This document shows, in pieces, positions 11,483-19,442 of a stretch of DNA of 64,000 nucleotides (position 1 is its first letter; every line of letters starts with the position of its first letter). A model generated the notes under the pieces. It saw only the letters and a program-made list of their open reading frames with translations. It was not told the origin of the DNA and ran no database searches. The position numbers and the translations under genes are program-made. This stretch comes from Alteromonas naphthalenivorans. GTDB taxonomy: Bacteria; Pseudomonadota; Gammaproteobacteria; Enterobacterales; Alteromonadaceae. The stretch lies in contig NC_015554.1 of assembly GCF_000213655.1 (NCBI RefSeq), positions 1,116,001 through 1,180,000 on the forward strand, given 5' to 3'.

Positions 11483-11546
11483 GCTCGTAACATTTAAATT
11501 ACGAGCAATATTTAGACGATGAAAGCGTTAGCTCTTTTGAGCTAAC
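11483..11546 (-). terminator. Paired stem-loops at the end of the minus-strand operon
   Basis: Two perfect 8-bp hairpins occur: GTTAGCTC/GAGCTAAC with a 4-base loop (11527-11546, overlapping the TPR stop codon) and GCTCGTAA/TTACGAGC with an 8-base loop (11483-11506). Neither is followed by a clean U run on the minus strand, so the terminator role is probable rather than certain. Confidence 0.45.
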
Positions 11547-12235
11547 TTATCTTCAAGTCGAGAGATTTCTTGCTTTCTTCCCAAGTCGGCAAGCGGGCGT
11601 TCTGCTCTGGCAGGAGCTTGTTTCGCTTTTTTTGCATACGCTCGTGCTTGGTCGTACTTACCATTGTCATATAAAAATTCAGCGTAAAAGTAGTTGGGAT
11701 CAATGCCATTAGGGTTGATTTCAAGGGCATGCTTTAACAGTTTCTCCGCTTTCTTGTCATTGCCAAAGCTTATCGGCCAACCCGGTAGCTTATGATAAAG
11801 TACCCCGAGGCTTGTCATGGCTGATCCTGCCAAGGCATTTTCTTCTAATCGCATAGCATGCTCAAAGCTTTTACGCGCGGCTTTAGCGTATTCGAGTGCA
11901 CCTAACCCGCCTTTAGCCCCTGCTGCGCTAGATTGAATAATGCCTTGCCAAATAATCAACTCAGGATTGTTGGGATTTTTAGTAACGAAAAGCTTCGCTT
12001 TTTCCATAAGTGTGACAAAGGCTTTTTCTTTTTGCTTATCCTCCAACTCATAGTTGATATGAGCCCATTCGTGTTGAAGTATGGAAAGAGGAGACTGAAT
12101 CTCTTGCTGCATCGACGGGGTTGATACTTCGTTTACGGACTGTCTTACGTTATCTTGGGCAAATGTGTAACTTACAAAGCCCAGAGATAATGTAAGTAAA
12201 GTAATTCGGGTTACAAAGGCTAAATTTTTCATCAT
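11528..12235 (-). CDS. Secreted TPR-repeat protein
   Basis: A 235-residue protein with an N-terminal signal peptide (LAFVTRITLLTLSLGFVSYTFAQD, cleavage expected after the AFA-like site), so it is probably periplasmic. The rest consists of helical repeats with TPR character: one around residues 80-130 (PNNPELIIWQGII, then AARKSFEHAMRLEENALAG) and a second around 165-210 (KLLKHALEINPNGIDPNYFYAEFLYDNGKYDQARAYAKKA). It is the last gene of a five-gene minus-strand unit and starts 13 bp after the SDR stop. TPR proteins are adaptors. Its role here is probably to hold or present other parts of the cassette, but no partner is evident. Confidence 0.75.
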   Translation of the reverse strand: MMKNLAFVTRITLLTLSLGFVSYTFAQDNVRQSVNEVSTPSMQQEIQSPLSILQHEWAHINYELEDKQKEKAFVTLMEKAKLFVTKNPNNPELIIWQGIIQSSAAGAKGGLGALEYAKAARKSFEHAMRLEENALAGSAMTSLGVLYHKLPGWPISFGNDKKAEKLLKHALEINPNGIDPNYFYAEFLYDNGKYDQARAYAKKAKQAPARAERPLADLGRKQEISRLEDKLAQKS

Positions 12236-12248
12236 GATCGCTCCGGTA

Positions 12249-13097
12249 CTAAATCAACTTACTAGATAATTCGTTAGTATTTTGCGCGTTGTCTATGCAC
12301 GCACTCTGCTCTCTTTTGCTGAATGTGTGGTGTTTAATAATGGGTAGCTTTTTCGCCAACGCGTTATCTACAATGGTGGGAAGAATGCCATTCAATTTGG
12401 CAAAGATTCGCTCAGCAAAGCCGATGCTAAAGCGAGTTTTGTTTTGCTCTACTAATTTAATAAGCGCTTGTGCAACAACTTCTGGAGTATCAACTTGATT
12501 ACCCAGCGCTTTATTGAGTGCAACAGCTCTCTCGTCATTTATTGCCGTTGAGGTCGCTCTTGGAGCCAAATAGTGAAACCGAATGTTGCTGTCGTGATAT
12601 TCGCGGTGCAGGGCTTCACTCCAACCTTTAAGCGCAAACTTCGTCGCGCAATAAGTACTGTGAGCGGCAAAACCAATGCTACCGAATGCTGACCCAACAT
12701 TGACGACATGCGCATGAGGACGTTGCGCCAAAATGGGAAGTAAAACTTGGGTAAGCAACATGGGAGACAAAAGGTTAGTTGTCACCACTGACTCAATAGG
12801 GGCACTGGTAAATTCACCGACATGGGTTGTACCAGCATTGTTAATCAGCATACTTACCGGTAAACGTTCGCAAATGTGAATAAGCTTTTCTCGACCTACA
12901 TGGTGCGAAATGTCTGCAGCGACAATAGTATGTTGGTGTTTGAGGGACTGCTGTAACTGTTTAAGCTTTAATTCATCTCTACCAGTTAGAATGAGGTGCG
13001 CACCTTTTTCATCAAATGCTTTAGCAACGGCGTGTCCAATGCCACCACTGGCACCTGTTACTAGTATTACTTGATTTTGCCATTGAATATTCATCAT
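12249..13097 (-). CDS. Short-chain dehydrogenase/reductase
   Basis: A classical SDR of 282 residues. It has the cofactor motif TGASGGIG (14-21), NNAG (86-89), and the catalytic triad Ser136, Tyr149 and Lys153 in YCATK, with the normal 13-residue Ser-Tyr spacing. The C-terminal 60 residues extend beyond the core and are basic and partly hydrophobic, a pattern often seen in SDRs that act on acyl chains or ketones. It probably reduces a keto group or oxidises an alcohol made by the upstream enzymes, using NAD(P)H. It lies 43 bp downstream of the diiron oxidase gene in the cassette that starts with the hemolysin-family gene. The substrate is unknown. Confidence 0.88.
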   Translation of the reverse strand: MMNIQWQNQVILVTGASGGIGHAVAKAFDEKGAHLILTGRDELKLKQLQQSLKHQHTIVAADISHHVGREKLIHICERLPVSMLINNAGTTHVGEFTSAPIESVVTTNLLSPMLLTQVLLPILAQRPHAHVVNVGSAFGSIGFAAHSTYCATKFALKGWSEALHREYHDSNIRFHYLAPRATSTAINDERAVALNKALGNQVDTPEVVAQALIKLVEQNKTRFSIGFAERIFAKLNGILPTIVDNALAKKLPIIKHHTFSKREQSACIDNAQNTNELSSKLI

Positions 13098-13140
13098 ACT
13101 TTACCTTGTGTTATCCCTACCTAAAACAGTGTTCAACAAG

Positions 13141-13821
13141 TTACGCAGTTTGTGCAACGGGGCGTAAACCATGTTCTGGCGTAAGTTCGCGAAAAATATC
13201 ACCATACAAGCGATAAAACATGTTAGCGCTGTGTATGATCATGGCCTGCTCTTGCGGGGCGACTATTTTGTTCATTAACCCCTCAAAGAACACTATATGC
13301 TCTTGGTCAAGCGCACCATGTGAAGTCAAATATTTGAAAGCTGACTTGGGGAGCGACAGCTTATCTTTGATTTGCTTTGCCGTAGCATCAGCGAGCGCAA
13401 TACTTGTGCCTTCCAGTACAAACACCATTCCAAAAAAATAAAGTGGATTTTTACGCGCAATGGCGTCAAACGCATAGGCAACCATAAGTTCAGTAGCAGG
13501 TGCAGGCTGGCCGTAGCGAGCTTCGTTCTTATCCACCCCACATGCTGCTAAGTCGTTTAAAATCCACTCTTGGTGTCCCATTTCCTCTTCAATATATTCG
13601 CCAATTGCTTCGCGAAGCCATTCTTTGTCTTCGGTTAATTTCGCGCCAGTAGCCATAAGAAGCGGGACGGTGAATTTAACGTGGTGATAGGCCTGTTGAA
13701 GGAACGCGATATAATCATCAAGAGAAAAGTCATTATTAAAACAACGTTGAATTATTGGCACTTGTAAAAACGCATTTCTAGCTTGCTCGGTACTTTCTTG
13801 AAGTTGTTGATAAAATGACAC
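13141..13821 (-). CDS. Haem-oxygenase-like diiron oxidase (TenA/PqqC/UndA fold)
   Basis: A 226-residue all-helical protein. Six residues line up with the diiron ligands of haem-oxygenase-like diiron oxidases: Glu80 and His83 (EEEMGH), Glu137 (VLEGTS), then His168, Asp172 and His175 as HxxxDxxH. The Glu-x2-His spacing resembles UndA, the enzyme that makes 1-undecene from lauric acid; the HxxxDxxH pattern is shared with CADD. No thiaminase-specific Cys pattern is visible. It may therefore be an O2-dependent oxidative decarboxylase, desaturase or N-oxygenase rather than TenA. Its gene starts 3 bp after the AMP-ligase stop, so the ligase product or a related acyl derivative is a reasonable substrate. 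The reaction is inferred. Confidence 0.82.
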   Translation of the reverse strand: MSFYQQLQESTEQARNAFLQVPIIQRCFNNDFSLDDYIAFLQQAYHHVKFTVPLLMATGAKLTEDKEWLREAIGEYIEEEMGHQEWILNDLAACGVDKNEARYGQPAPATELMVAYAFDAIARKNPLYFFGMVFVLEGTSIALADATAKQIKDKLSLPKSAFKYLTSHGALDQEHIVFFEGLMNKIVAPQEQAMIIHSANMFYRLYGDIFRELTPEHGLRPVAQTA

Positions 13822-13824
13822 TAT

Positions 13825-15330
13825 TTACTCTCCAATGTTAATCTTTTGAGACGCACTGTTTCCAGTATGCGAGATAATATGAGGGGGTGAATACAGTGCG
13901 CCTAAAGTGCAGCTGTAATGAGTGATTACATCGTCCCGTTTGACCTTACCTGTTTGAGTTAATAACCCATTTTCTGGTGTAAACGGCGCAACGACATCAA
14001 AGTTTTCTATTTGTGCATAGTCGGGTAATTGTTGATTAATCAGTTCAACGGCTTTTCTAATTCTGTCCGTTGAGATCTGAGGTGATAAAGGCACTATCAA
14101 AGCAACACAGTGGGGGCGAGCTTCACAGAAGACGAGCGCCTGACGCAATAATCCACTCCCCATCAGTAAAGATTCGATCCATTCCGGCGACACGTTTCTA
14201 CCTGCGCTGTTAACCATAATATTTTTCTTACGGCCACTTAACGTTAGAACGCCATCGTTAATAACACCTAAGTCCCCAGTTCTCACCTCGGGTGGATAAA
14301 AACTTTCTGGTTGATTCAAATATCCTAAAAAGTGATTGCCCGCCACGACAACTTCGCCTTTGTCTATATAAAGAGTATTGTGGCCAAGCGCTTTGCCTGC
14401 AGAACCAGGCACATTGCAGTTTGGTGTATTGAGTGTCGAGACCGAAACAGCCTCTGACAGGCCATAGCCTTCATAAACCGGTAAGCCTCTGGCTCGTGCT
14501 TCAGTCAATAAGAAAGGCGAAACATGAGCACCGCCAACTGCTATAAACGATAACGACGTCGGTGGCAGCCAGCCTTTTGAGCATGCTTCGAGAAGCACCA
14601 TGAGCAATTCTGGCACTAAGATAATTGATGTTGGCTGAACACTGTCTATGAGCTTTAGTAATGCTTGCGGGTTTACAAGTCGACTACCTTCAAAACCTCT
14701 CGCACTTGCAGATGCAAGCTGTACAGTACCGCCATGAAGTAGTGGCGCGTAAATACCCGCTATATTTTCAAGCAATGTGGAAAGAGGCAGTATGCATAAA
14801 TGATTGACTTCGTCCTGTTGAAAAGCGCTATCAATAGACTTTGCAACTTGCCACTGAGATTCGCTAGAAAGGCACACACCTTTTGGCGTGCCTGTAGACC
14901 CTGAGGTAAAAGTAATCTTATTAGTGTCTTTAGGCATATTCACAGATGTTGCGAACGGAGTTAGTGTATATCCAGTAATGTTTAAACTATCACTTAAGGT
15001 TTCTTTTTTAGCCGCCGGAAATAAGGTTAATGTTCCGCTCGAAAGTAGGCATTCACACTGACTCTCTTCGATAACATGTCGCTGCTGCGTCTCACTGAAA
15101 AACAGTGGAATAGGTACGCAGCAAACTTGTGCTTCTTGGCATGCAAGGTCAGCTACCACCCACGCAAAACTATTGTCAAAGGCGATAGCAATGCTACTCA
15201 CATTGTTGTTTATGATCCAAGTGGCGAGGTGAGTAACTGCTTCTTTAAGTGCCAAGTACGTCAACGATTTATCATTATGCTTCAGCGCAATAGCTGAGTC
15301 GTCACCGTTTAAGTAGTGTTCAAGCAACAT
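13825..15330 (-). CDS. AMP-dependent acyl synthetase/ligase (ANL superfamily)
   Basis: A 501-residue adenylating enzyme. The ATP loop is FTSGSTGTPKGV (about 140-151), followed by the A5-type motif YEGYGLSEA, the RTGDLG motif and a C-terminal lysine in LTQTGKVKRDD, the expected catalytic Lys for adenylation. It activates a carboxylic acid as acyl-AMP and would transfer it to CoA or another acceptor. At about 500 residues it is shorter than typical long-chain FadD proteins. The start overlaps the upstream hemolysin-family gene by 11 bp, and the stop is 3 bp from the diiron oxidase start, so the three are translationally linked. No carrier-protein gene is present in the cluster, which favours CoA as acceptor. 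The chain length is unknown. Confidence 0.88.
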   Translation of the reverse strand: MLLEHYLNGDDSAIALKHNDKSLTYLALKEAVTHLATWIINNNVSSIAIAFDNSFAWVVADLACQEAQVCCVPIPLFFSETQQRHVIEESQCECLLSSGTLTLFPAAKKETLSDSLNITGYTLTPFATSVNMPKDTNKITFTSGSTGTPKGVCLSSESQWQVAKSIDSAFQQDEVNHLCILPLSTLLENIAGIYAPLLHGGTVQLASASARGFEGSRLVNPQALLKLIDSVQPTSIILVPELLMVLLEACSKGWLPPTSLSFIAVGGAHVSPFLLTEARARGLPVYEGYGLSEAVSVSTLNTPNCNVPGSAGKALGHNTLYIDKGEVVVAGNHFLGYLNQPESFYPPEVRTGDLGVINDGVLTLSGRKKNIMVNSAGRNVSPEWIESLLMGSGLLRQALVFCEARPHCVALIVPLSPQISTDRIRKAVELINQQLPDYAQIENFDVVAPFTPENGLLTQTGKVKRDDVITHYSCTLGALYSPPHIISHTGNSASQKINIGE

Positions 15331-16072
15331 GCGAGGCTCCTTTTGGGTAGCAAGCTAAGGCATCGTTTAGTTGTTGTTCGAAATTTGAACCAGTGATGAG
15401 TCCAATTGCCTGTTGATAGTATTGACGAAGAAGTACACTGTTCACTACCTGATGAGTAACTTCTTTGAGGGACAGGGCTATTACCTGTGGTGCTGTATCG
15501 TAATACGTACCCCAGTTATCTTGACTGGATATCAGTTTTCTTGCATCAGCGGGTGCCAAGAAAATAAGCGAAACACCTGAATTTTGAAGAAGTTTTTTTA
15601 CCTGTTTCGTCGCACTAAAGACCACGTGCTTTTTACCAAGCTGAGAGAATAAAAAGAACAGTGACAGTAAAAGTGGTAGCGTATATCGCGGTGAACAACT
15701 AAATAAGTTACCTACTTCTACAATTTCGTGTCTTTGCGTGCTAATTCCATGACGTAATAATTCTCCCTCAATAGTGCTATCTAAGTACTGCTCGATGAAA
15801 AGTGCGTGGTTGGTGCTGTCAGTAGCACTACATCTCGCACCGGCGGCAGCCTTTACTCCGTTAAATTCAAGTGCAAACAACATAGGCATGAATGAAGTGA
15901 TATGCGCGTTATAGCGAGTAGCGAAGCCATTAGCGATAAAGGTTTCAATTTGTTGCCTTGCTGGGTAAGTAAGATTTGCAGCAACAAAAGCAAGTGATGT
16001 GCGCTGTCTTCTGTGCTGAAATGCCACCCCATCGTCGAGGGGGGTTGGTGCTACCGATAAAGTAAGGCTCAT
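15320..16072 (-). CDS. Thermostable hemolysin family protein (GNAT-like fold)
   Basis: A 250-residue protein resembling the thermostable hemolysin family (the delta-VPH type of Vibrio). Recognised features are YPARQQIETFIANGFATRYN near the N terminus, the small-residue segment GVKAAAGARCSA, VEVGNLFSCSPR in the middle, and the later LGKKHVVFSATKQVKKLLQ. The family shares a fold with acyltransferases and autoinducer synthases, so despite its name it is more likely to move an acyl group than to lyse cells. It opens the five-gene cassette and has a CTTAAG-N5-CTTAAG element 47 bp upstream. Overlap with the ligase gene suggests the two act on the same acyl intermediate. The family assignment is by eye. 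Confidence 0.75.
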   Translation of the reverse strand: MSLTLSVAPTPLDDGVAFQHRRQRTSLAFVAANLTYPARQQIETFIANGFATRYNAHITSFMPMLFALEFNGVKAAAGARCSATDSTNHALFIEQYLDSTIEGELLRHGISTQRHEIVEVGNLFSCSPRYTLPLLLSLFFLFSQLGKKHVVFSATKQVKKLLQNSGVSLIFLAPADARKLISSQDNWGTYYDTAPQVIALSLKEVTHQVVNSVLLRQYYQQAIGLITGSNFEQQLNDALACYPKGASHVA

Positions 16073-16118
16073 ACGTACACTCTTGTGTTCTTCGATAGTA
16101 TGAGTATTACCGCGCTAC

Positions 16119-16135
16119 CTTAAGAGTACCTTAAG
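16119..16135 (-). promoter_or_regulatory. PmrA/QseB-type binding site upstream of the hemolysin-family gene
   Basis: CTTAAG (16119-16124), five bases, CTTAAG (16130-16135). It fits the YTTAAK-N5-YTTAAK pattern known for PmrA/BasR. Candidate -10 hexamers (TACTAT at 16100-16095 or TAATAC at 16109-16104 on the minus strand) lie just downstream. Confidence 0.75.
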
Positions 16136-16253
16136 TGGGTCACTTTTTTAGAAAAGCTAAATCAAAAACTTGCCGTGCTAAAATAATGCTGGACATTATA
16201 CTGGCGTTGACGGGCACTCTATCCATAACAGTCGATTTCGTTTTCACTCCTTA

Positions 16254-17942
16254 CTAACGGTAAACAGGAGCGTCTGAAGGTAGACTACATGTCGCATAAG
16301 CAGCATCTGAAGAGATAAGTAACCACTCGTCTCGATGTGCAAAACCTAAAGATAATGCCTTTTCTAAATCAACACATTGAAATAGGTAGTCCTTAGGGGC
16401 TAACAAAAAACGAGCGGGCCGCGCTTTAAGCCACGCCCAAGCAGTGCCATTCTCTCTTTCTTTTTCGGTATGGTAACCAAAGTGAGCTAGGGGAAATGGT
16501 GAATATAGTAAGTATTGTTCCTTAACGTCGACAATGCCCACATCGAAGTTACCAATGCTGGTCGAAAGAAAACTCATCTGCGTTTGAGCACGCACTAACA
16601 GTTGTGATGGGGTGCGTATTTCATTGAGTATCCATACGCCCATTGTCGATGGGATGACAGTTATTATCACTAACCACGATACGAGATGTTTAGATAAATT
16701 TAAAAACTGTGTGAACAAACCCATCATACCTATTAGAAGGCATATGGCCCCTAACTTGGTAATAGTACTTAAGTCGCTGTGAAAGCGTAAAATTAAGGAG
16801 CTTGCTGTTTTTTCATTCAACAAAAGCACGGTGCCAGTAATGAAGACAACTAGCGAAATCACAAGAGTCACAGAACGCGCAAAATTACCAATCGCTTTTG
16901 AGATGCCACTTCGAGAGAGTAATAACCCCGAAATCATAGCCACAGCAGGAAGTGCTGGAAGTACATAAACACCGCGCTTCCCAGGGCTAAAACTGAAGAA
17001 TGCAACGACTAATAATACCCAAACTGCTAGCGCTAAATAGGCAGGGTTGTCGCTTAAGAGACGTTTTATGCCTTTACCTTTAAATGCTAGTACTATGAGG
17101 GCGGGGAACCAAAACACTGGAATAACTTTGAAAATATAGTAGTACCATGGCTCAATATGGTGCCAAGCATTTGCATATCGCTGCGCTGTCTGCTTCAGCA
17201 AAATATTTGATAAGTACTGCTGAATCGTTGGGTCTTGCTGATGTGCGCCTAAATAAAGCACAGGCCCAAGCCAAACTAAGACCACACCTAGCATAACCAA
17301 GGGCCCTAGTAATGCGCGTTTTTTCCATCTTGTTGTGGGGAGTTGTTTTTTGAAGGTTAAAAAAGAAAGGGGGATTAAGATAAAAATAGGCAAAAAACCC
17401 ACGCCTTTAGTAATAATTCCCAGACCCATTGCGCCCCACGCGATGAAATAGCAGCGCCAGCTTTCGGCTATACAAAAATGGCGAATAAAGCCATAAATGC
17501 CAACCCAAATAAAACAAGCAACCAACGCATCTATTTGAGCAAACTTGGCTTGAATTAGAAACTGTGGGCTCAACAATAGCAGCAACATGCTGAGTATAGC
17601 TGTTCTCTCATCAGCAAGAGCTCGTGATAAACGATAAGTGACTGTCAACGTTACGAGGCTTGCGATGGCATTAGGTAAAAGCATTGCAACGCTTAAACTG
17701 CCAGTCAAAACGTAGAAAAGTGCGATACCCCACATAAATACAGGGGGCTTATCAGGGTAAATCTCTCCCCCACGCATTGGAATCAGCCATTGACCACTTG
17801 TCACCATCTCCTTGGCAACTAAAGCAAAACGTGGTTCGTCCGGCGGCCAGGCATCGCGAAAGCCTAAACCACTGAAAATAATGATGGCTGCAACAACAAA
17901 AAGTAAGAAAACCTTACGCTCGTGACGAAATATATTTGTCAC
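16254..17942 (-). CDS. ArnT/PMT-like membrane glycosyltransferase
   Basis: A 562-residue GT-C type membrane protein. The N-terminal first loop carries the acidic DAWPPDEPRFALVAKEM motif (around 30-46), then IYPDKPPVFMWG, which matches ArnT and other PMT-family enzymes. About ten to twelve hydrophobic helices follow, and a soluble C-terminal domain of some 130 residues lies in the periplasm. The family transfers a sugar from undecaprenyl or dolichyl phosphate to lipid A or another acceptor. The GT2 and TVP38 genes upstream overlap head to tail (ATGA with TVP38), so the GT2 enzyme probably makes the lipid-linked sugar used here. No Arn pathway genes for aminoarabinose are present, so the sugar is unknown. 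Confidence 0.87.
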   Translation of the reverse strand: MTNIFRHERKVFLLFVVAAIIIFSGLGFRDAWPPDEPRFALVAKEMVTSGQWLIPMRGGEIYPDKPPVFMWGIALFYVLTGSLSVAMLLPNAIASLVTLTVTYRLSRALADERTAILSMLLLLLSPQFLIQAKFAQIDALVACFIWVGIYGFIRHFCIAESWRCYFIAWGAMGLGIITKGVGFLPIFILIPLSFLTFKKQLPTTRWKKRALLGPLVMLGVVLVWLGPVLYLGAHQQDPTIQQYLSNILLKQTAQRYANAWHHIEPWYYYIFKVIPVFWFPALIVLAFKGKGIKRLLSDNPAYLALAVWVLLVVAFFSFSPGKRGVYVLPALPAVAMISGLLLSRSGISKAIGNFARSVTLVISLVVFITGTVLLLNEKTASSLILRFHSDLSTITKLGAICLLIGMMGLFTQFLNLSKHLVSWLVIITVIPSTMGVWILNEIRTPSQLLVRAQTQMSFLSTSIGNFDVGIVDVKEQYLLYSPFPLAHFGYHTEKERENGTAWAWLKARPARFLLAPKDYLFQCVDLEKALSLGFAHRDEWLLISSDAAYATCSLPSDAPVYR

Positions 17943-18631
17943 TTGGCGTTGTCCTTGTGAGTAAAGCGCAACATTGAAAGTATTAGCAAAACGCTAACTA
18001 CTAGGCCTGCTATATGAATAGGTTTTTCAACGGCATTAATATAACGTGAGCCACCTCCTAGCATTGAGAAAAGTAAGGTTTGCGGAATAAATCCTAGCGC
18101 ACTTGCCGAAATGAAAGGAATAAAAGGTACTCGAAACGCACCAGCTAAAGCATTGGTCGCAACATTAGAGCCTATTGGAAATAGTCGAACCATGAGTATT
18201 GTTCGAAAGCTGCTCTTCACGAGTTTCACGCGCATTTGTGAAAAACGGTTCTCAAAAACTTCTGATTGAATGGCTTTGGCTATGAGCTTTCTAAAAGGAC
18301 CGCGTACCAATAGATAGGCTGTACTTGCGGAGATACAGGTAAGTAGTAGCGCTATAATACTACCCTCAAATGAGCCAAAACCAACCCCACAAAAAAAGCT
18401 AACAGCTTGCCGGGGAATACCCAGTGTCATTAATACAACAAAGGCACTTAATACCAAGAATACTTCTTCCGTGCTGAGTTTCGCTATGTAAGATATCAAC
18501 CAGTTTGGATCGGCGCTATGTGCAAGAATGTCACTGGTTACTTGAACTGATAGGTAACAAACCACTGCCATCAAACTGGTACTCACCAAGATACTGACAG
18601 TACGCATAAGAGGAAAACACTCACTTTTCAT
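17939..18631 (-). CDS. TVP38/TMEM64 family membrane protein
   Basis: A 230-residue integral membrane protein with about six hydrophobic segments. The core VTT/SNARE-associated domain is recognised by the motif GIPRQAVSFFCGVGFGSFEG (about 100-120), followed by LVRGPFRKLIA and by FPIGSNVATNALAGAFRVPF near residue 160-180. The family is related to DedA and is linked to lipid or undecaprenyl-phosphate movement across the membrane, which would suit its place between two polyprenyl-linked glycosyltransferases. It overlaps the GT2 gene by 11 bp and shares an ATGA with the ArnT-like gene. The function is inferred from family and context. Confidence 0.82.
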   Translation of the reverse strand: MKSECFPLMRTVSILVSTSLMAVVCYLSVQVTSDILAHSADPNWLISYIAKLSTEEVFLVLSAFVVLMTLGIPRQAVSFFCGVGFGSFEGSIIALLLTCISASTAYLLVRGPFRKLIAKAIQSEVFENRFSQMRVKLVKSSFRTILMVRLFPIGSNVATNALAGAFRVPFIPFISASALGFIPQTLLFSMLGGGSRYINAVEKPIHIAGLVVSVLLILSMLRFTHKDNAK

Positions 18632-19358
18632 GCGTGAATATCTCGTTGATGGAACCGAGTTTATTGCGATACATCAACCACCTGACGCCGAGCATATCTA
18701 CAACACCAGCCCAACCTCTATTCCAAGCATTGTAATTTGATTGACCTTCATGGCGAGCTCGATGATTCACAGGCACACACACTATATTGCCACCTAGACG
18801 TTTTGTGAGGGCAGGTATGTATCGATGCATATGATCAAAATAAGGAAGCAATAGGAAGGTACGTCGTGGAAGCAGCTTTAAACCACAACCCGTATCAGGT
18901 GTATCATCATCTAAAACATACTGACGAATGCGATTTGCCACTTTAGATTGCACGCGTTTCCATCTTGTATCTTTTCTTTTTTGTCGATAACCAATGACGC
19001 AAAAGTGGGGACTGTTTACTTGTTTAGCTGTTTCGATTAACTTTGGGATATCCGCAGGATCGTTTTGACCATCAGCGTCTAATGTAATAACCCATTTTCC
19101 GTGAGCAGCGAGAACGCCGTGATAAACAGAAGTGCTCTGTCCGCAACTGGAGGGATGCACTATTACCCTTAGAGTAAGGGGGAATGATCCTGCCAACGTG
19201 GCCAGTAATGTAGATGTGCCGTCATCACTACCGTCATCGACTACGATAACTTCAGTTTGTTCAGGAGTTACTGAATGAGTAATTTCCCATAGCAATGAAG
19301 GAAGATTTTTTGCTTCATTTTTTGCAGGAAGAACTACACTAACTTCTATCTGGTGCAT
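18621..19358 (-). CDS. Family 2 glycosyltransferase (polyprenyl-phosphate sugar synthase-like)
   Basis: A 245-residue GT2 enzyme. The N terminus reads SVVLPAKNEAKNLPSLL, followed by EVIVVDDGSDDGTSTLL and the metal-binding GKWVITLDADGQNDPADIP with a DxD-like motif. There are no transmembrane helices, so it resembles soluble dolichyl-phosphate mannose synthase-type proteins rather than ArnC, which carries two C-terminal helices. It should transfer a nucleotide sugar to undecaprenyl phosphate on the cytoplasmic face. It is the first gene of a three-gene unit with TVP38 and the ArnT-like protein. A perfect CTTAAG-N5-CTTAAG element lies 48 bp upstream with a TACAAT -10 candidate. Confidence 0.88.
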   Translation of the reverse strand: MHQIEVSVVLPAKNEAKNLPSLLWEITHSVTPEQTEVIVVDDGSDDGTSTLLATLAGSFPLTLRVIVHPSSCGQSTSVYHGVLAAHGKWVITLDADGQNDPADIPKLIETAKQVNSPHFCVIGYRQKRKDTRWKRVQSKVANRIRQYVLDDDTPDTGCGLKLLPRRTFLLLPYFDHMHRYIPALTKRLGGNIVCVPVNHRARHEGQSNYNAWNRGWAGVVDMLGVRWLMYRNKLGSINEIFTHEK

Positions 19359-19406
19359 ATGGCGCGTGTATGAAAGTAAAGATGCGCAGTATTGTATGTA
19401 AAAAAC

Positions 19407-19423
19407 CTTAAGGAAAACTTAAG
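19407..19423 (-). promoter_or_regulatory. PmrA/QseB-type binding site upstream of the GT2 gene
   Basis: CTTAAG (19407-19412), GAAAA, CTTAAG (19418-19423), with a further CTTAAT-like half immediately beyond. On the minus strand a TACAAT -10 candidate lies at 19396-19391, ten bases after the box, and the GT2 ATG is at 19358. Confidence 0.8.
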
Positions 19424-19442
19424 CCCTTAATACGTCTGTGCA

